29,529 bases of DNA, taken from Sulfurimonas sp. GTDB lineage: Bacteria > Campylobacterota > Campylobacteria > Campylobacterales > Sulfurimonadaceae. The stretch is taken from positions 1 to 29,529 of the forward strand of contig JAQIBW010000197.1 in assembly GCA_027858865.1 (NCBI GenBank), written 5' to 3'. The position numbers and the translations under genes were made by a program. The notes under the pieces were generated by a model. That model saw nothing but the letters and a program-made list of their open reading frames with translations, made no database searches and was not told the DNA's origin. Below, piece after piece: positions 1 to 7,853 of the stretch (positions within the stretch are counted from its first letter, which is position 1; every line of letters begins with the position of its first letter).

Positions 1-419
1 AGTATAGCTAAAATACTAAAACCATCAGTGTCTTTTTTGTAAAACATCAGCTTTTTATTCTCTAGTTTATATGGAGAATCAATGCCACTACTTTTGAGTG
101 TGAGTATTACACCCGGAGAGTGTTGAAAGATAGGTGTTACTATTATTATAGGCTCTTTTTTTGCTTTGTATAGTAACAAAACAGAATCAGATATGCCATA
201 CTCCGCTTCACCGTTTATGACCTGTTGTATATTATTTTTTGTTCTGTCTCTTTCGCGTATTTCGACATCAAGTCCAAGCTCTTCATAAAAGCCTTTTTCC
301 TTCGCAACATAATAACCCGCAAATTGAAACTGATGTAGCCAGTTTAGTTGTAAAACAACTTTTTCATTAGCTAATAGAGATACCGATAGAGTAAAAAATA
401 CAATAAAAAATAGTTTCAT
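1..419 (-). CDS. NMT1/THI5-like substrate-binding protein, 5' part only
   Basis: I translated this on the minus strand from the ATG at 417-419; the reading frame stays open to the window edge, so about 139 codons are visible and the C-terminus is missing. The product begins with a signal peptide (MKLFFIVFFTLSVSLLANE) and continues with VVLQLNWLHQFQFAGYY and AKEKGFYEELGLDVEI, the hallmark start of the NMT1/THI5-like periplasmic binding fold of ABC nitrate/sulfonate/thiamine-precursor uptake proteins. A ribosome site (TAGGAAA) lies just upstream. In Campylobacterota this fold is often the N-terminal sensor of a larger membrane histidine kinase or GGDEF protein, which cannot be decided here because the rest lies outside the window. 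It is divergent from a diguanylate cyclase gene, which may hint at a signalling role. Family call is good; ligand unknown. Confidence 0.8.
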   Translation of the reverse strand, partial: MKLFFIVFFTLSVSLLANEKVVLQLNWLHQFQFAGYYVAKEKGFYEELGLDVEIRERDRTKNNIQQVINGEAEYGISDSVLLLYKAKKEPIIIVTPIFQHSPGVILTLKSSGIDSPYKLENKKLMFYKKDTDGFSILAI

Positions 420-437
420 ATATTTCCTAGTTTATAG

Positions 438-457
438 TTGTAGTAATTGTACTACAA
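438..457. promoter_or_regulatory. 8-bp perfect inverted repeat upstream of the NMT1-like gene
   Basis: TTGTAGTA (438-445) and TACTACAA (450-457) are perfect inverted copies around a 4-base ATTG centre. The site sits about 19 bases upstream of the minus-strand ATG at 419, next to a possible -10 (CTATAAA on the minus strand), so it could be an operator or a short leader hairpin. The remainder of 420-622 is AT-rich with no further ORF. Confidence 0.4.
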
Positions 458-573
458 ATGTGTTTATAAGCTTTTAAAATTTGCAGTTTGCCATAAATAT
501 AACAGAATATCATAAGTCTATAAAAATGAGTTATTACGAATTGGAAAATTTAATATAAGATAAAGCTATTTAG

Positions 574-582
574 TGATAAAAT
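574..582 (+). promoter_or_regulatory. Possible extended -10 promoter for the GGDEF gene
   Basis: TGA followed by TAAAAT matches an extended -10 element (TGn-TATAAT with one mismatch), preceded by AT-rich DNA and followed about 12 bases later by a GGGGG tract at 594-598. It would start transcription near 590, just upstream of the diguanylate cyclase gene. Confidence 0.4.
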
Positions 583-622
583 AGTAATAAAAAGGGGGTC
601 TTTTATTTTTAAGCATTATAAA

Positions 623-2416
623 TTGTATATACTTATATCAGCAATATTTATACTACTAATATATACCAGTTGGCAGTATATAGATTTTTTAAAATCTAAA
701 AGAGATTCTTTAGTAGTATCTAAGCACACAGTTCAAGCACTTTCTATGCATAAACAAGTCAGCAGTATGATATTGCAAAAGCAAAAAGCTACTGTTGCAA
801 TGGCTTTGAGCATAGCTTGTGATAGGTATTTAGTAGAAAACATAAAAAACAATCATATAAAAAAAGACTATTATAAAAGTCTGGTTGCTAAGTTTAGAGA
901 AAATACACTATATAAAAATATATGGATACAGATTATAGATAAAGACATAAACTCACTTTACAGAAGCTGGAGTTCCAAAAGAGGTGATAATCTTAGTAAA
1001 ATCAGACAAGATCTTGTAAATGTAGCACATACTAAAAAAGTAGCTTACTCTGTAAGTGTTGGTAAATTTAATCTAACCATAAAAGCTATAGTTCCCTTGT
1101 TTATGGATGAAAAGTTTGTAGGTATCATCGAAGTTATTTCACACTTTAACTCTATCTCTAAAGAGTTAAAAAAATCAAATATAGACTCTGTAGTTGTGCA
1201 GAAAAAAGATTTTAAAAAACAACTCTTATATCCATTTACAAAGATATTTATAGACAACTACTATGTAGCAAACTTCGATGCACCACAAGAAGCAAGAGAT
1301 TATTTAAAAGAAAATGGGATTGAAAAATATTTTAATAATTCATATAAAATAGAAAACGGTCAAATCATAGTTTCTTATGAGCTGAAAAACAAAAATGAGG
1401 AACCTGTAGGTTACTACATAATGTTTAAAAGAATAGACACTATCTCAAATATGGACCTTGATTTTTTTATGTTTAAATGGATGGCTCTTGGAATCATAGT
1501 TATGATGAGTATTGCGATTATAGTAAGTACAATGCTGTTTTTTGCTAACAGAAGACAAAAACAATACTTTCACAATATTATAAACTCTGCTACAAATATT
1601 GTCCTTATAAACAATAGAAAAACTCTCTTAGATGTAAATATGATAATTTTTAAATATTTTGACAAATATAAAACTCTTGAAGAGTTTTTAGCAGAGAATG
1701 AGTGCATCTGTGACTTTTTTGTAGAAGAAGATGGATACATACAGGCTAACATGGGTGATACTAAATGGGTTGATTATCTTGTAGAGAATCAGTCTAAAAT
1801 TCACAAAATGAAAGTAGATATTTTTGGAAAGATTTACTACTTTTCTGTAAGTGCATCTAAAGTTTTAAAAGAGAAAAATTACTATAGTATAGTACTGACA
1901 GACATTATGGAACAGGAAAACTATAAAAAAGAGCTCGAGCATCTTAGTGTAACAGATGCTCTCACTGGCATCGGAAATCGCAGGAATTTTCACCAAAAGA
2001 TGGAAGAAGAGATAGAGCGTGCTAAGAGATATCAGCATTCACTCTCTTTAATTATGTTTGACATTGATTTTTTCAAACAGGTAAACGATAAGCATGGACA
2101 CAGTGTCGGAGATGAAGTGCTGATAGAATACACCAAACTTATAGAATCTCTTCTGCGTGAAGGAGATGTGTTTTGTAGAGTCGGTGGTGAAGAGTTTATG
2201 ATAATACTTCCACATGCTTCGATAGTTGAAGCAGAAAAAATTGCTGAAAAACTAAGAACTAAGATAGAATCTTGTCAAAAAGTTCTTCCAATAACTATGA
2301 GTTTTGGAGTTGTTGAGCATATTTTGGGTGAAGATATAGAGTTAATCTATAAAAGAGTAGATAATGCACTTTACAAAGCTAAAGAAAGAGGAAGAAATAT
2401 AGTTGTTGTGGGGTAG
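623..2416 (+). CDS. Membrane sensor diguanylate cyclase (Cache-like, PAS-like, GGDEF)
   Basis: Makes cyclic di-GMP from two GTP. The N-terminus is a membrane segment (residues 2-17), then a periplasmic region of about 260 residues with Cache-like features (IVPLFMDEKFVGIIEV), a second membrane helix near 284-307, a PAS-like segment and a C-terminal GGDEF domain. The active-site loop is RVGGEEF (near residue 520) and the inhibitory I-site REGD stands exactly five residues before GGEEF, so the enzyme should be catalytically competent and product-inhibited. The start is uncertain: TTG at 623 lacks a nearby ribosome site, whereas the frame stays open upstream and an ATT codon at 605 lies 6 bases after GGGGG and would add the basic stretch FKHYK before the helix. 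It ends 2 bases before the BioF-like gene, suggesting cotranscription. No EAL domain is present. Input signal unknown. Confidence 0.9.
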   Translation: MYILISAIFILLIYTSWQYIDFLKSKRDSLVVSKHTVQALSMHKQVSSMILQKQKATVAMALSIACDRYLVENIKNNHIKKDYYKSLVAKFRENTLYKNIWIQIIDKDINSLYRSWSSKRGDNLSKIRQDLVNVAHTKKVAYSVSVGKFNLTIKAIVPLFMDEKFVGIIEVISHFNSISKELKKSNIDSVVVQKKDFKKQLLYPFTKIFIDNYYVANFDAPQEARDYLKENGIEKYFNNSYKIENGQIIVSYELKNKNEEPVGYYIMFKRIDTISNMDLDFFMFKWMALGIIVMMSIAIIVSTMLFFANRRQKQYFHNIINSATNIVLINNRKTLLDVNMIIFKYFDKYKTLEEFLAENECICDFFVEEDGYIQANMGDTKWVDYLVENQSKIHKMKVDIFGKIYYFSVSASKVLKEKNYYSIVLTDIMEQENYKKELEHLSVTDALTGIGNRRNFHQKMEEEIERAKRYQHSLSLIMFDIDFFKQVNDKHGHSVGDEVLIEYTKLIESLLREGDVFCRVGGEEFMIILPHASIVEAEKIAEKLRTKIESCQKVLPITMSFGVVEHILGEDIELIYKRVDNALYKAKERGRNIVVVG

Positions 2417-2418
2417 AT

Positions 2419-3513
2419 ATGTATTACGAAAATGAAATAAAAGCGTTGAAGCGTTCAAAGAGATACAGAACAAGAGAAGTAGTTGATAACAGTGTGTTAG
2501 ACTTTGCATCTAATGACTACTTGGGACTTTCTCATAATAAAGAACTTCACAACACGACCTGCCAAACACTTTCAGAACTTCCGCTTCACAGTTCTAAAGC
2601 ATCTCTTTTAGTAAATGGCTATCATCAGATACATAAAGATTTTGAAGACTCTTTAAAAGAAGCAAATGGATTTCTTGATGCTGTAGTTTTAGGAAGCGGA
2701 TTTAATGCGAATATTGCTCTTATTGAAGCACTTGTGAGAAGCGGTGATGAGCTTTTTATGGATGAGCTTTACCATGCATCTGGAGTTCTTGCATCTCAGA
2801 TAAACGGTATAAATGTAAAGTTTTTTAAACATAACGATATGCAAGAACTATCTCAGATGCTAAACTCTTCAGATGCTAAGAGAAAGATAGTCGCGGTTGA
2901 GGGCATCTACTCTATGGATGGCGACTTAGTAGATGCTGAGGTTTTTGACATCTGTAACAATGCAGATGCTATCCTCATAGTAGATGAAGCCCATAGTAGT
3001 GGAGTTGTTGGGAACAAACTTATGGGAGTTTTTGATCTGTATAATATTGTGCCAAAACCAAACCACATAAAGATGGGAACTCTTGGTAAAGCTTATGGAA
3101 GTTTTGGTGCTTATATCTTGGCATCTGAGCATATAGTTGAGTACCTTATAAATCGTGCTAAGCCAATCATCTACGCTACGTCACTATCTCTTTATGATAC
3201 TTTGCTCGCTCATAATGCTTTGAAGTTTATCCTCTCTCATACAGACTCTTTAAAAGAAGAAATAGCACTACGTCAAAGAGTTGTTTATGAAGAGCTTGGC
3301 ATCAAGGTCGAAGGATTGATAGTCCCGATACTTATAGGTGATAATGCTAAGGTTATAGAGATGAAAAATATACTCTTTACAAATGGTTATGCAGTCGGTG
3401 GCATCAGACAGCCTACTGTAAAAAGTGCTATTATCAGACTCATCGCTAGACTAGCTCAGAGTGAAAATGAGTTAAGAACTCTATGTAAATCTATAAAAAG
3501 TATGACAGTTTGA
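2419..3513 (+). CDS. bioF: BioF-like PLP-dependent 8-amino-7-oxononanoate synthase
   Basis: An alpha-oxoamine synthase of 364 residues, the usual size range for the family being slightly larger. BioF condenses pimeloyl-CoA/ACP with alanine in biotin synthesis. Visible landmarks are FASNDYLGL (29-37), the glycine-rich GSGFNANIA (92-100), IVDEAHSSGVVG with Asp189 and His192, and TLGKAYGSFGAYI, in which Lys224 is the expected PLP Schiff-base lysine. The C-terminal IRQPTVKSAIIRLIARLAQ corresponds to the substrate-binding RPPTVP...RL segment of BioF/Kbl, with some substitutions. The start ATG is 2 bases after the GGDEF stop and has a GGGG-type ribosome site inside the previous gene. Kbl (2-amino-3-ketobutyrate CoA ligase) is the main alternative; the FASNDYLGL start favours BioF. 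No other biotin gene is in the window. Confidence 0.85.
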   Translation: MYYENEIKALKRSKRYRTREVVDNSVLDFASNDYLGLSHNKELHNTTCQTLSELPLHSSKASLLVNGYHQIHKDFEDSLKEANGFLDAVVLGSGFNANIALIEALVRSGDELFMDELYHASGVLASQINGINVKFFKHNDMQELSQMLNSSDAKRKIVAVEGIYSMDGDLVDAEVFDICNNADAILIVDEAHSSGVVGNKLMGVFDLYNIVPKPNHIKMGTLGKAYGSFGAYILASEHIVEYLINRAKPIIYATSLSLYDTLLAHNALKFILSHTDSLKEEIALRQRVVYEELGIKVEGLIVPILIGDNAKVIEMKNILFTNGYAVGGIRQPTVKSAIIRLIARLAQSENELRTLCKSIKSMTV

Positions 3514-3544
3514 TATATTTAACGATAGAGGGTCATTTTTTTTG

Positions 3545-3554
3545 TACAATTGTA
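3545..3554 (+). promoter_or_regulatory. Possible -10 within a palindrome before the RM cassette
   Basis: TACAATTGTA is a perfect 10-base palindrome; its left half TACAAT is also a good -10 match, 29 bases upstream of the methylase TTG start. It lies in the 65-base gap after the BioF-like gene, so it may give the restriction-modification genes their own promoter. Confidence 0.35.
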
Positions 3555-3578
3555 GCAATAAAAAGTTGGAGATAACTC

Positions 3579-4595
3579 TTGTATAAAATATCGCAAAGAA
3601 GATACCTAGGCAACAAAAACAGAATTTTAGATTTTATAGCTGAGATTATAAAAACAGAAGTCGGAGAGTTTAACTCTCTGTGCGATATTTTCTCTGGTAC
3701 TGGTGTTGTCGGAGAGTACTTTAACGCTAAAGATAAGAAAATCATCTCTAACGATCTTCTCTATAACAATTATGCCTCACTAAACGCTTTTTTAAATCCA
3801 GAACCTTTTGATGAGGATAAGCTTTTAAAAATCATAGATGATTTTAATAAGCTTGAAGTCGATGAGAGTAACTACTTCTCAGATAACTTTGGGGAGAGAT
3901 ATTTCTCTATGAAAATAGCAAAGAAGATAGGCTACATAAGAGAAAACATTAGAGACCTGTTTGTAAATAACGCTATAAATCAAAAAGAGAAAAACATACT
4001 TCTGACATCTTTGATGTACTCAGTTGACAGAATTGCAAATACGGTCGGACATTATGACGCTTACATAAAAAAAGATATAAGAGAGCAAAAGTTAGTTATG
4101 AAGATGCTAGATGTTGCAAGTGATAAAAATGCAAATAATGAAATCTATAACAAAGATGCAAACCTTCTTGTTAGAGATATAGAGTGTGATGTTTTATATC
4201 TTGACCCTCCGTATAACTCCCGACAATACTGTGATGCTTACCATCTTCTTGAAAACCTCTCTCTTTGGCAAAAACCAGAAGTATTTGGAGTTGCAAAAAA
4301 GTTTGACAGAACAAAGATAAAAAGTGATTACTCAAAAATAAGTGCAGCAGATAGTTTTGATGATCTTATACAAAACGCAAAATGCAAATATATCCTTCTC
4401 TCATACAACAACATGGGTGAAAAAGGCAACTCCAGAAGTAATGCAAAAATCAGTGATGAAGACATCATAAAAAGTATGTCTAAACGCGGTGAAGTAAAGA
4501 TATTTGAAAAAGACTACAAAGCTTTTACAACTGGTAAAAGTAAGCATAGCGATAATAAAGAGAGAGTGTTTTTTGTTGAGGTAGTAGAAGTTTGA
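3579..4595 (+). CDS. DNA adenine methyltransferase, D12 class (RM cassette)
   Basis: An N6-adenine methyltransferase of 338 residues that should protect one strand of the restriction target. Motifs in alpha (D12/Dam-like) order are RRYLGNKNRILDFI (7-20), the AdoMet-binding DIFSGTGVVG (36-45) and the catalytic DPPYNSRQY (DPPY at 209-212). The start is a TTG at 3579, supported by GGAGAT at 3568-3573 with 5-base spacing and by the conserved N-terminal motif beginning within seven residues. Its stop overlaps the start of the endonuclease gene (TTGA at 4592-4595), so the two are translationally coupled, with the protective enzyme made first. Together with the beta-class methylase downstream it fits a type IIS system needing a separate enzyme for each strand. 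The recognition sequence cannot be read from the protein. Confidence 0.92.
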   Translation: MYKISQRRYLGNKNRILDFIAEIIKTEVGEFNSLCDIFSGTGVVGEYFNAKDKKIISNDLLYNNYASLNAFLNPEPFDEDKLLKIIDDFNKLEVDESNYFSDNFGERYFSMKIAKKIGYIRENIRDLFVNNAINQKEKNILLTSLMYSVDRIANTVGHYDAYIKKDIREQKLVMKMLDVASDKNANNEIYNKDANLLVRDIECDVLYLDPPYNSRQYCDAYHLLENLSLWQKPEVFGVAKKFDRTKIKSDYSKISAADSFDDLIQNAKCKYILLSYNNMGEKGNSRSNAKISDEDIIKSMSKRGEVKIFEKDYKAFTTGKSKHSDNKERVFFVEVVEV

Positions 4596-6361
4596 GAAAA
4601 GCTTGGTCAATCTCAACGACGGTAAGAAATCCAGAGAGACTTCGAAACTTTTTAATCACGTTAAAAGAGATTGAAAATAAAGAGTGGAATCATGAAACGC
4701 AAATTGAGTTTCAAGCTAGGCTAGTAAAGAATAGATATTATGGATTTGGCAGTGCCCAGTTTTATAATAATTTACCATCACAACTTGTTGATAATATCCA
4801 AGATATTAATTATGTTATTACTTTGGATGAAGCCATACATATTTTAGAAGAAAGAAATTATCCACAAGGCATAGCTATAAGAGGTAGAACATCATACAAG
4901 CCTCTTGAAAAAATAGGATTAGCATCTAGAGTAGATAATAAAATAAAACTAACTTCACTTGGCAATTATCTATTGGAAGATGATTATGATTTAGGTGAAA
5001 TGTTTTTTAAAAGCTTTTTAAAGTGGCAATATCCAAACCCTGTAGACAGAGATTTTAAAGATAGTGAAATTTATGATGTAAAACCATTTATATTGACTTT
5101 GCATCTAATTAATGAAGTAAATAAAATTTGGAGTTCAGAAGGTAACAAGACTATCGGTATTTCAAAAACAGAGTTTGAGATATTTGGACAGACGCTACTA
5201 AACTACAAAGATTTAGAGGAACAAGCTAAGACTTTAGTCGAGTTTAGATTATTTCTTAGAGCACTTACAACTCACAAAGAAAAAAAAGAGTTTACTCAAA
5301 AATATATAGAAATTTTTTTAGTAGATTTTACAAATATAGATAACAATAATCTAAGTGATTATGCAGATAATACAATAAGATATTTCAGACTTACAAGACT
5401 TATTTACATTCGTGGAGGTGGGTTTTACATAGACCTAGAACCGCGAAGAATGGTAGAGATAAATGCACTTTTAGAGACTTATGACGGAAGCAGTGATGAG
5501 TTTAGTAAAAAAGAATATATCGAGTATATTTCAGATATTAATTTACCTGTTTTACCTTGGCAGAGTGAGCAAGAGCAGAAAAAAATATCAGATGCAATAA
5601 AACCAGAGATAGTAGCTTTAGAAACTGAACTAAAGATGCAAGAATCTCTAGATGCTAAAAGTGTAGAAGAATTAAGAGAGTACCGTAAAAAACTGCAAAA
5701 TATAAAGATAAAAAAAGAGCTTCAGCTAATACCAAAAATAGATGAGACTATAGATTCACTGATAAATATTAGAAACTTAGATTTAAAACCAAGTATTGCA
5801 CTTGAGAAGTACATAACAATGGCTCTAAATATTATCAACGATGCAAAAGAGATAAGAGCAAATTCTTTAGTTGGAGACGATAACGAGTATATATTTACAG
5901 CTCCTGCAAATAAGCCGGATATCGAGTGTTATTATGAAAGTTTTAATAGCATCTGTGAAGTAACTATGTTAAATGGAAGAGACCAGTGGCATAACGAAGG
6001 GCAACCAGTTATGCGGCATTTTAGAGATTTTGAAGACACGTCATCACATGAGTCTAACTATTGTCTATTTATAGCTCCAAAACTTCACCGAGACACTATA
6101 AATACTTTCTGGTTTTCGCTAAAATACGAATACGAAGGGACTAAGCAAAAAATAGTTCCATTTACAATAAATCAGATTATAGAAATTTTGGAAGTTATTA
6201 AAACATTAAAAGTAAACGGTAGAGTATTTTCGCATCTACAGTTTCAAAAAATACTAGATGAAATCGTTGCTTTAAAAGATAAAGATAGTGTAAACAGTTC
6301 CGATGATTGGCTAAGAGCTATACCAGAGCTAATAAATAAATTTAAGAGAGAAGTTTTATGA
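4592..6361 (+). CDS. Type II restriction endonuclease, AlwI family
   Basis: A 589-residue protein beginning RKAWSISTTVRNPERLRNFL, which I recognise as the conserved N-terminus of the AlwI family (AlwI, PleI, MlyI, BstNBI), type IIS enzymes cutting outside short asymmetric targets such as GGATC or GASTC. A plausible PD-(D/E)xK-type core is PDIEC with Asp443, followed by ICEVTM with Glu456 and Thr458 (D-x12-E-x-T), then an RDQW segment. Residues about 330-400 look helical and charged and may link the recognition and cleavage halves. The start is a TTG overlapping the upstream methylase stop; its stop overlaps the next methylase start (ATGA at 6358-6361). Flanking by two adenine methylases strongly supports the restriction role. 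The exact target and the catalytic residues are inferred, not seen. Confidence 0.85.
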   Translation: MRKAWSISTTVRNPERLRNFLITLKEIENKEWNHETQIEFQARLVKNRYYGFGSAQFYNNLPSQLVDNIQDINYVITLDEAIHILEERNYPQGIAIRGRTSYKPLEKIGLASRVDNKIKLTSLGNYLLEDDYDLGEMFFKSFLKWQYPNPVDRDFKDSEIYDVKPFILTLHLINEVNKIWSSEGNKTIGISKTEFEIFGQTLLNYKDLEEQAKTLVEFRLFLRALTTHKEKKEFTQKYIEIFLVDFTNIDNNNLSDYADNTIRYFRLTRLIYIRGGGFYIDLEPRRMVEINALLETYDGSSDEFSKKEYIEYISDINLPVLPWQSEQEQKKISDAIKPEIVALETELKMQESLDAKSVEELREYRKKLQNIKIKKELQLIPKIDETIDSLINIRNLDLKPSIALEKYITMALNIINDAKEIRANSLVGDDNEYIFTAPANKPDIECYYESFNSICEVTMLNGRDQWHNEGQPVMRHFRDFEDTSSHESNYCLFIAPKLHRDTINTFWFSLKYEYEGTKQKIVPFTINQIIEILEVIKTLKVNGRVFSHLQFQKILDEIVALKDKDSVNSSDDWLRAIPELINKFKREVL

Positions 6362-7134
6362 AGTTAGACCAAATTTATAACGCCGACTGCATCAAAACTT
6401 TACAAGATACAAAAAAGATAGCAAAAGAGAGTGTTCAGCTTATTTTTGCTGATCCTCCGTATAACTTGTCTGGAAATGCTCTGAAGTCTACTGGAAGTAA
6501 AACAGGTGGCGATTTTACTATGGTAAATGAAGATTGGGACAAGATGGAAGAAAAAGAGTTCATCACTTTTACCAATGAGTGGGTGAACGCTTGTAAAGAT
6601 GTTTTAAAACCAAACGGTTCTATCTTTATAGCTTGTTCTTACCACAATATGGGTGAGTCCATTATGAGTTTGAAGTTAAATGGTTTTGATATAAAAAATG
6701 TTATTACATGGAACAAATCAAATGCGATGCCAAACCTGACACGTAGAGTTCTGACACACACTACAGAGTTCGTTATCTGGGCTGTTAAGGGTAAGGGTTG
6801 GATATTTAACTATGATGTTTTAAAAGAACTAAATCCTGAGAAACGTAAAGATGGAACTGATAAGCAGATGCGAGATATCTGGACTATGCCGTTATGTCAG
6901 GGTAAAGAACGACTTCGTGACGTGGATGGCAAAAAAGCCTTGCATCCAACACAAAAGCCAGAAGAACTTTTAAAGAGAATTATACTTGGGTTTTCAAACG
7001 AAGGTGATATCGTACTAGACCCGTTTGGTGGTAGTGGTACTACACCTTTTATAGCTAAAAAATACAAGAGAAATTTTATAGCTATAGAGCGTGAAAAAAA
7101 GTACGCAGATGCTATAAGGCTGAGAGTAAGTTAA
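6358..7134 (+). CDS. DNA adenine methyltransferase, beta class (RM cassette)
   Basis: A 258-residue N6-adenine/N4-cytosine type methyltransferase. The catalytic motif ADPPYNLSGN (DPPY at 32-35) comes first and the AdoMet-binding LDPFGGSGTT (from about residue 220) comes last, the permuted order of the beta class, so it differs in ancestry from the D12 enzyme at the start of the cassette. HPTQKP (the usual motif preceding the AdoMet site) is also present. The ATG overlaps the endonuclease stop by 4 bases, making a tightly coupled methylase-endonuclease-methylase operon. Having two unrelated methylases is expected when each strand of an asymmetric site must be modified separately; both strands of GGATC- or GAGTC-like sites contain adenine. 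Substrate base is inferred to be adenine from the DPPY motif. Confidence 0.92.
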   Translation: MKLDQIYNADCIKTLQDTKKIAKESVQLIFADPPYNLSGNALKSTGSKTGGDFTMVNEDWDKMEEKEFITFTNEWVNACKDVLKPNGSIFIACSYHNMGESIMSLKLNGFDIKNVITWNKSNAMPNLTRRVLTHTTEFVIWAVKGKGWIFNYDVLKELNPEKRKDGTDKQMRDIWTMPLCQGKERLRDVDGKKALHPTQKPEELLKRIILGFSNEGDIVLDPFGGSGTTPFIAKKYKRNFIAIEREKKYADAIRLRVS

Positions 7135-7152
7135 GTATTACTAGAAATTGGA

Positions 7153-7158
7153 TAAAAT
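7153..7158 (+). promoter_or_regulatory. Possible -10 box immediately before the ABC ATPase gene
   Basis: TAAAAT ends 5 bases before the ATG at 7164, in the 29-base gap after the methylase gene. If used, transcription would begin at or very near the start codon, giving a leaderless or nearly leaderless mRNA. Only a weak, distant GGA (7150-7152) is available as a ribosome site. Confidence 0.3.
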
Positions 7159-7163
7159 AAAAA

Positions 7164-7853
7164 ATGAAAATCTCTAAACTGCATATTACTTTTAAAGATA
7201 AAACTTTAGTAAATATAGCCTTTAACATAGCATCTTCTTTAGCTCTTGTAGGTCAAAGTGGAAGTGGAAAAAGCTTAACACTAAAAGCCCTTTTGGGAAT
7301 GTTACCTAGTAGTATGGCTGTAGAGTTAGAAGTAGATGCAGGTTTTGAGTTAAAAGCTGGAAAAGATATCTCTTTTGTTCCTCAAAATCCATTTACAGCG
7401 CTATCTCCACTTACAAAAATTAGAAAACAGTTTTTTGTAGATGATAAAAGAATAGAAGAACTTTTTGCACAAGTAGATTTAGACATAGAGCTGGCAGATA
7501 GATTTGTTCCTGATTTATCAGGAGGGCAGTTGCAAAGAGTTGTTATTGCTATGGCTTTAGAGCAAGAGCCAAAACTTATTCTCCTAGATGAGCCGACAAC
7601 TGCACTCGATCCTAAGACTAGAGTGCTAATCTTGGATTTGTTAAGAGACCTACAAAATAAGCATGGGTTTAAGATGCTATTTGTTACACACGATATGAAC
7701 TCAGCAAAAGTGATTTGTGATGAGATATGTGTGATAAAAGATGGAAAAATAGTAGAGAGTGGAAATATGCAAAGTATTTTAAATAATCCACAAGAAGAAT
7801 ATACAAAAACATTAATTGATGCAAATTTTGCAAACAGGGAATTTAGACAATGA
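7164..7853 (+). CDS. ABC transporter ATP-binding protein, DppD/NikD-like
   Basis: A single nucleotide-binding domain of 229 residues with every core motif: Walker A GQSGSGKS (30-37), Q-loop FVPQNPF (71-77), signature LSGGQLQR (118-125), Walker B LILLDEP (138-144) and H-loop VTHD (His176). The VPQNPFTALSPL and EYTKTLI segments resemble the peptide/nickel importer ATPases (DppD, OppD, NikD), although it is shorter than the usual 300 or more residues and lacks their cysteine-rich C-terminal extension. No permease or binding protein gene is adjacent, so its partner must be encoded elsewhere, or it acts in something other than import. Its stop overlaps the penicillin-binding protein start (ATGA, 7850-7853), indicating coupled translation. 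Substrate unknown. Confidence 0.85.
   Translation: MKISKLHITFKDKTLVNIAFNIASSLALVGQSGSGKSLTLKALLGMLPSSMAVELEVDAGFELKAGKDISFVPQNPFTALSPLTKIRKQFFVDDKRIEELFAQVDLDIELADRFVPDLSGGQLQRVVIAMALEQEPKLILLDEPTTALDPKTRVLILDLLRDLQNKHGFKMLFVTHDMNSAKVICDEICVIKDGKIVESGNMQSILNNPQEEYTKTLIDANFANREFRQ

Noticed and set aside
594..598. Poly-G tract as a phase-variable switch
   Set aside because: Five G residues are too few for the slippage seen at Campylobacterota contingency loci; it works better as a ribosome site.
3579..7134. RM cassette as part of a larger phage-defence island
   Set aside because: Flanking genes are ordinary metabolic and cell-wall genes; no integrase, attachment site or other defence gene is visible.
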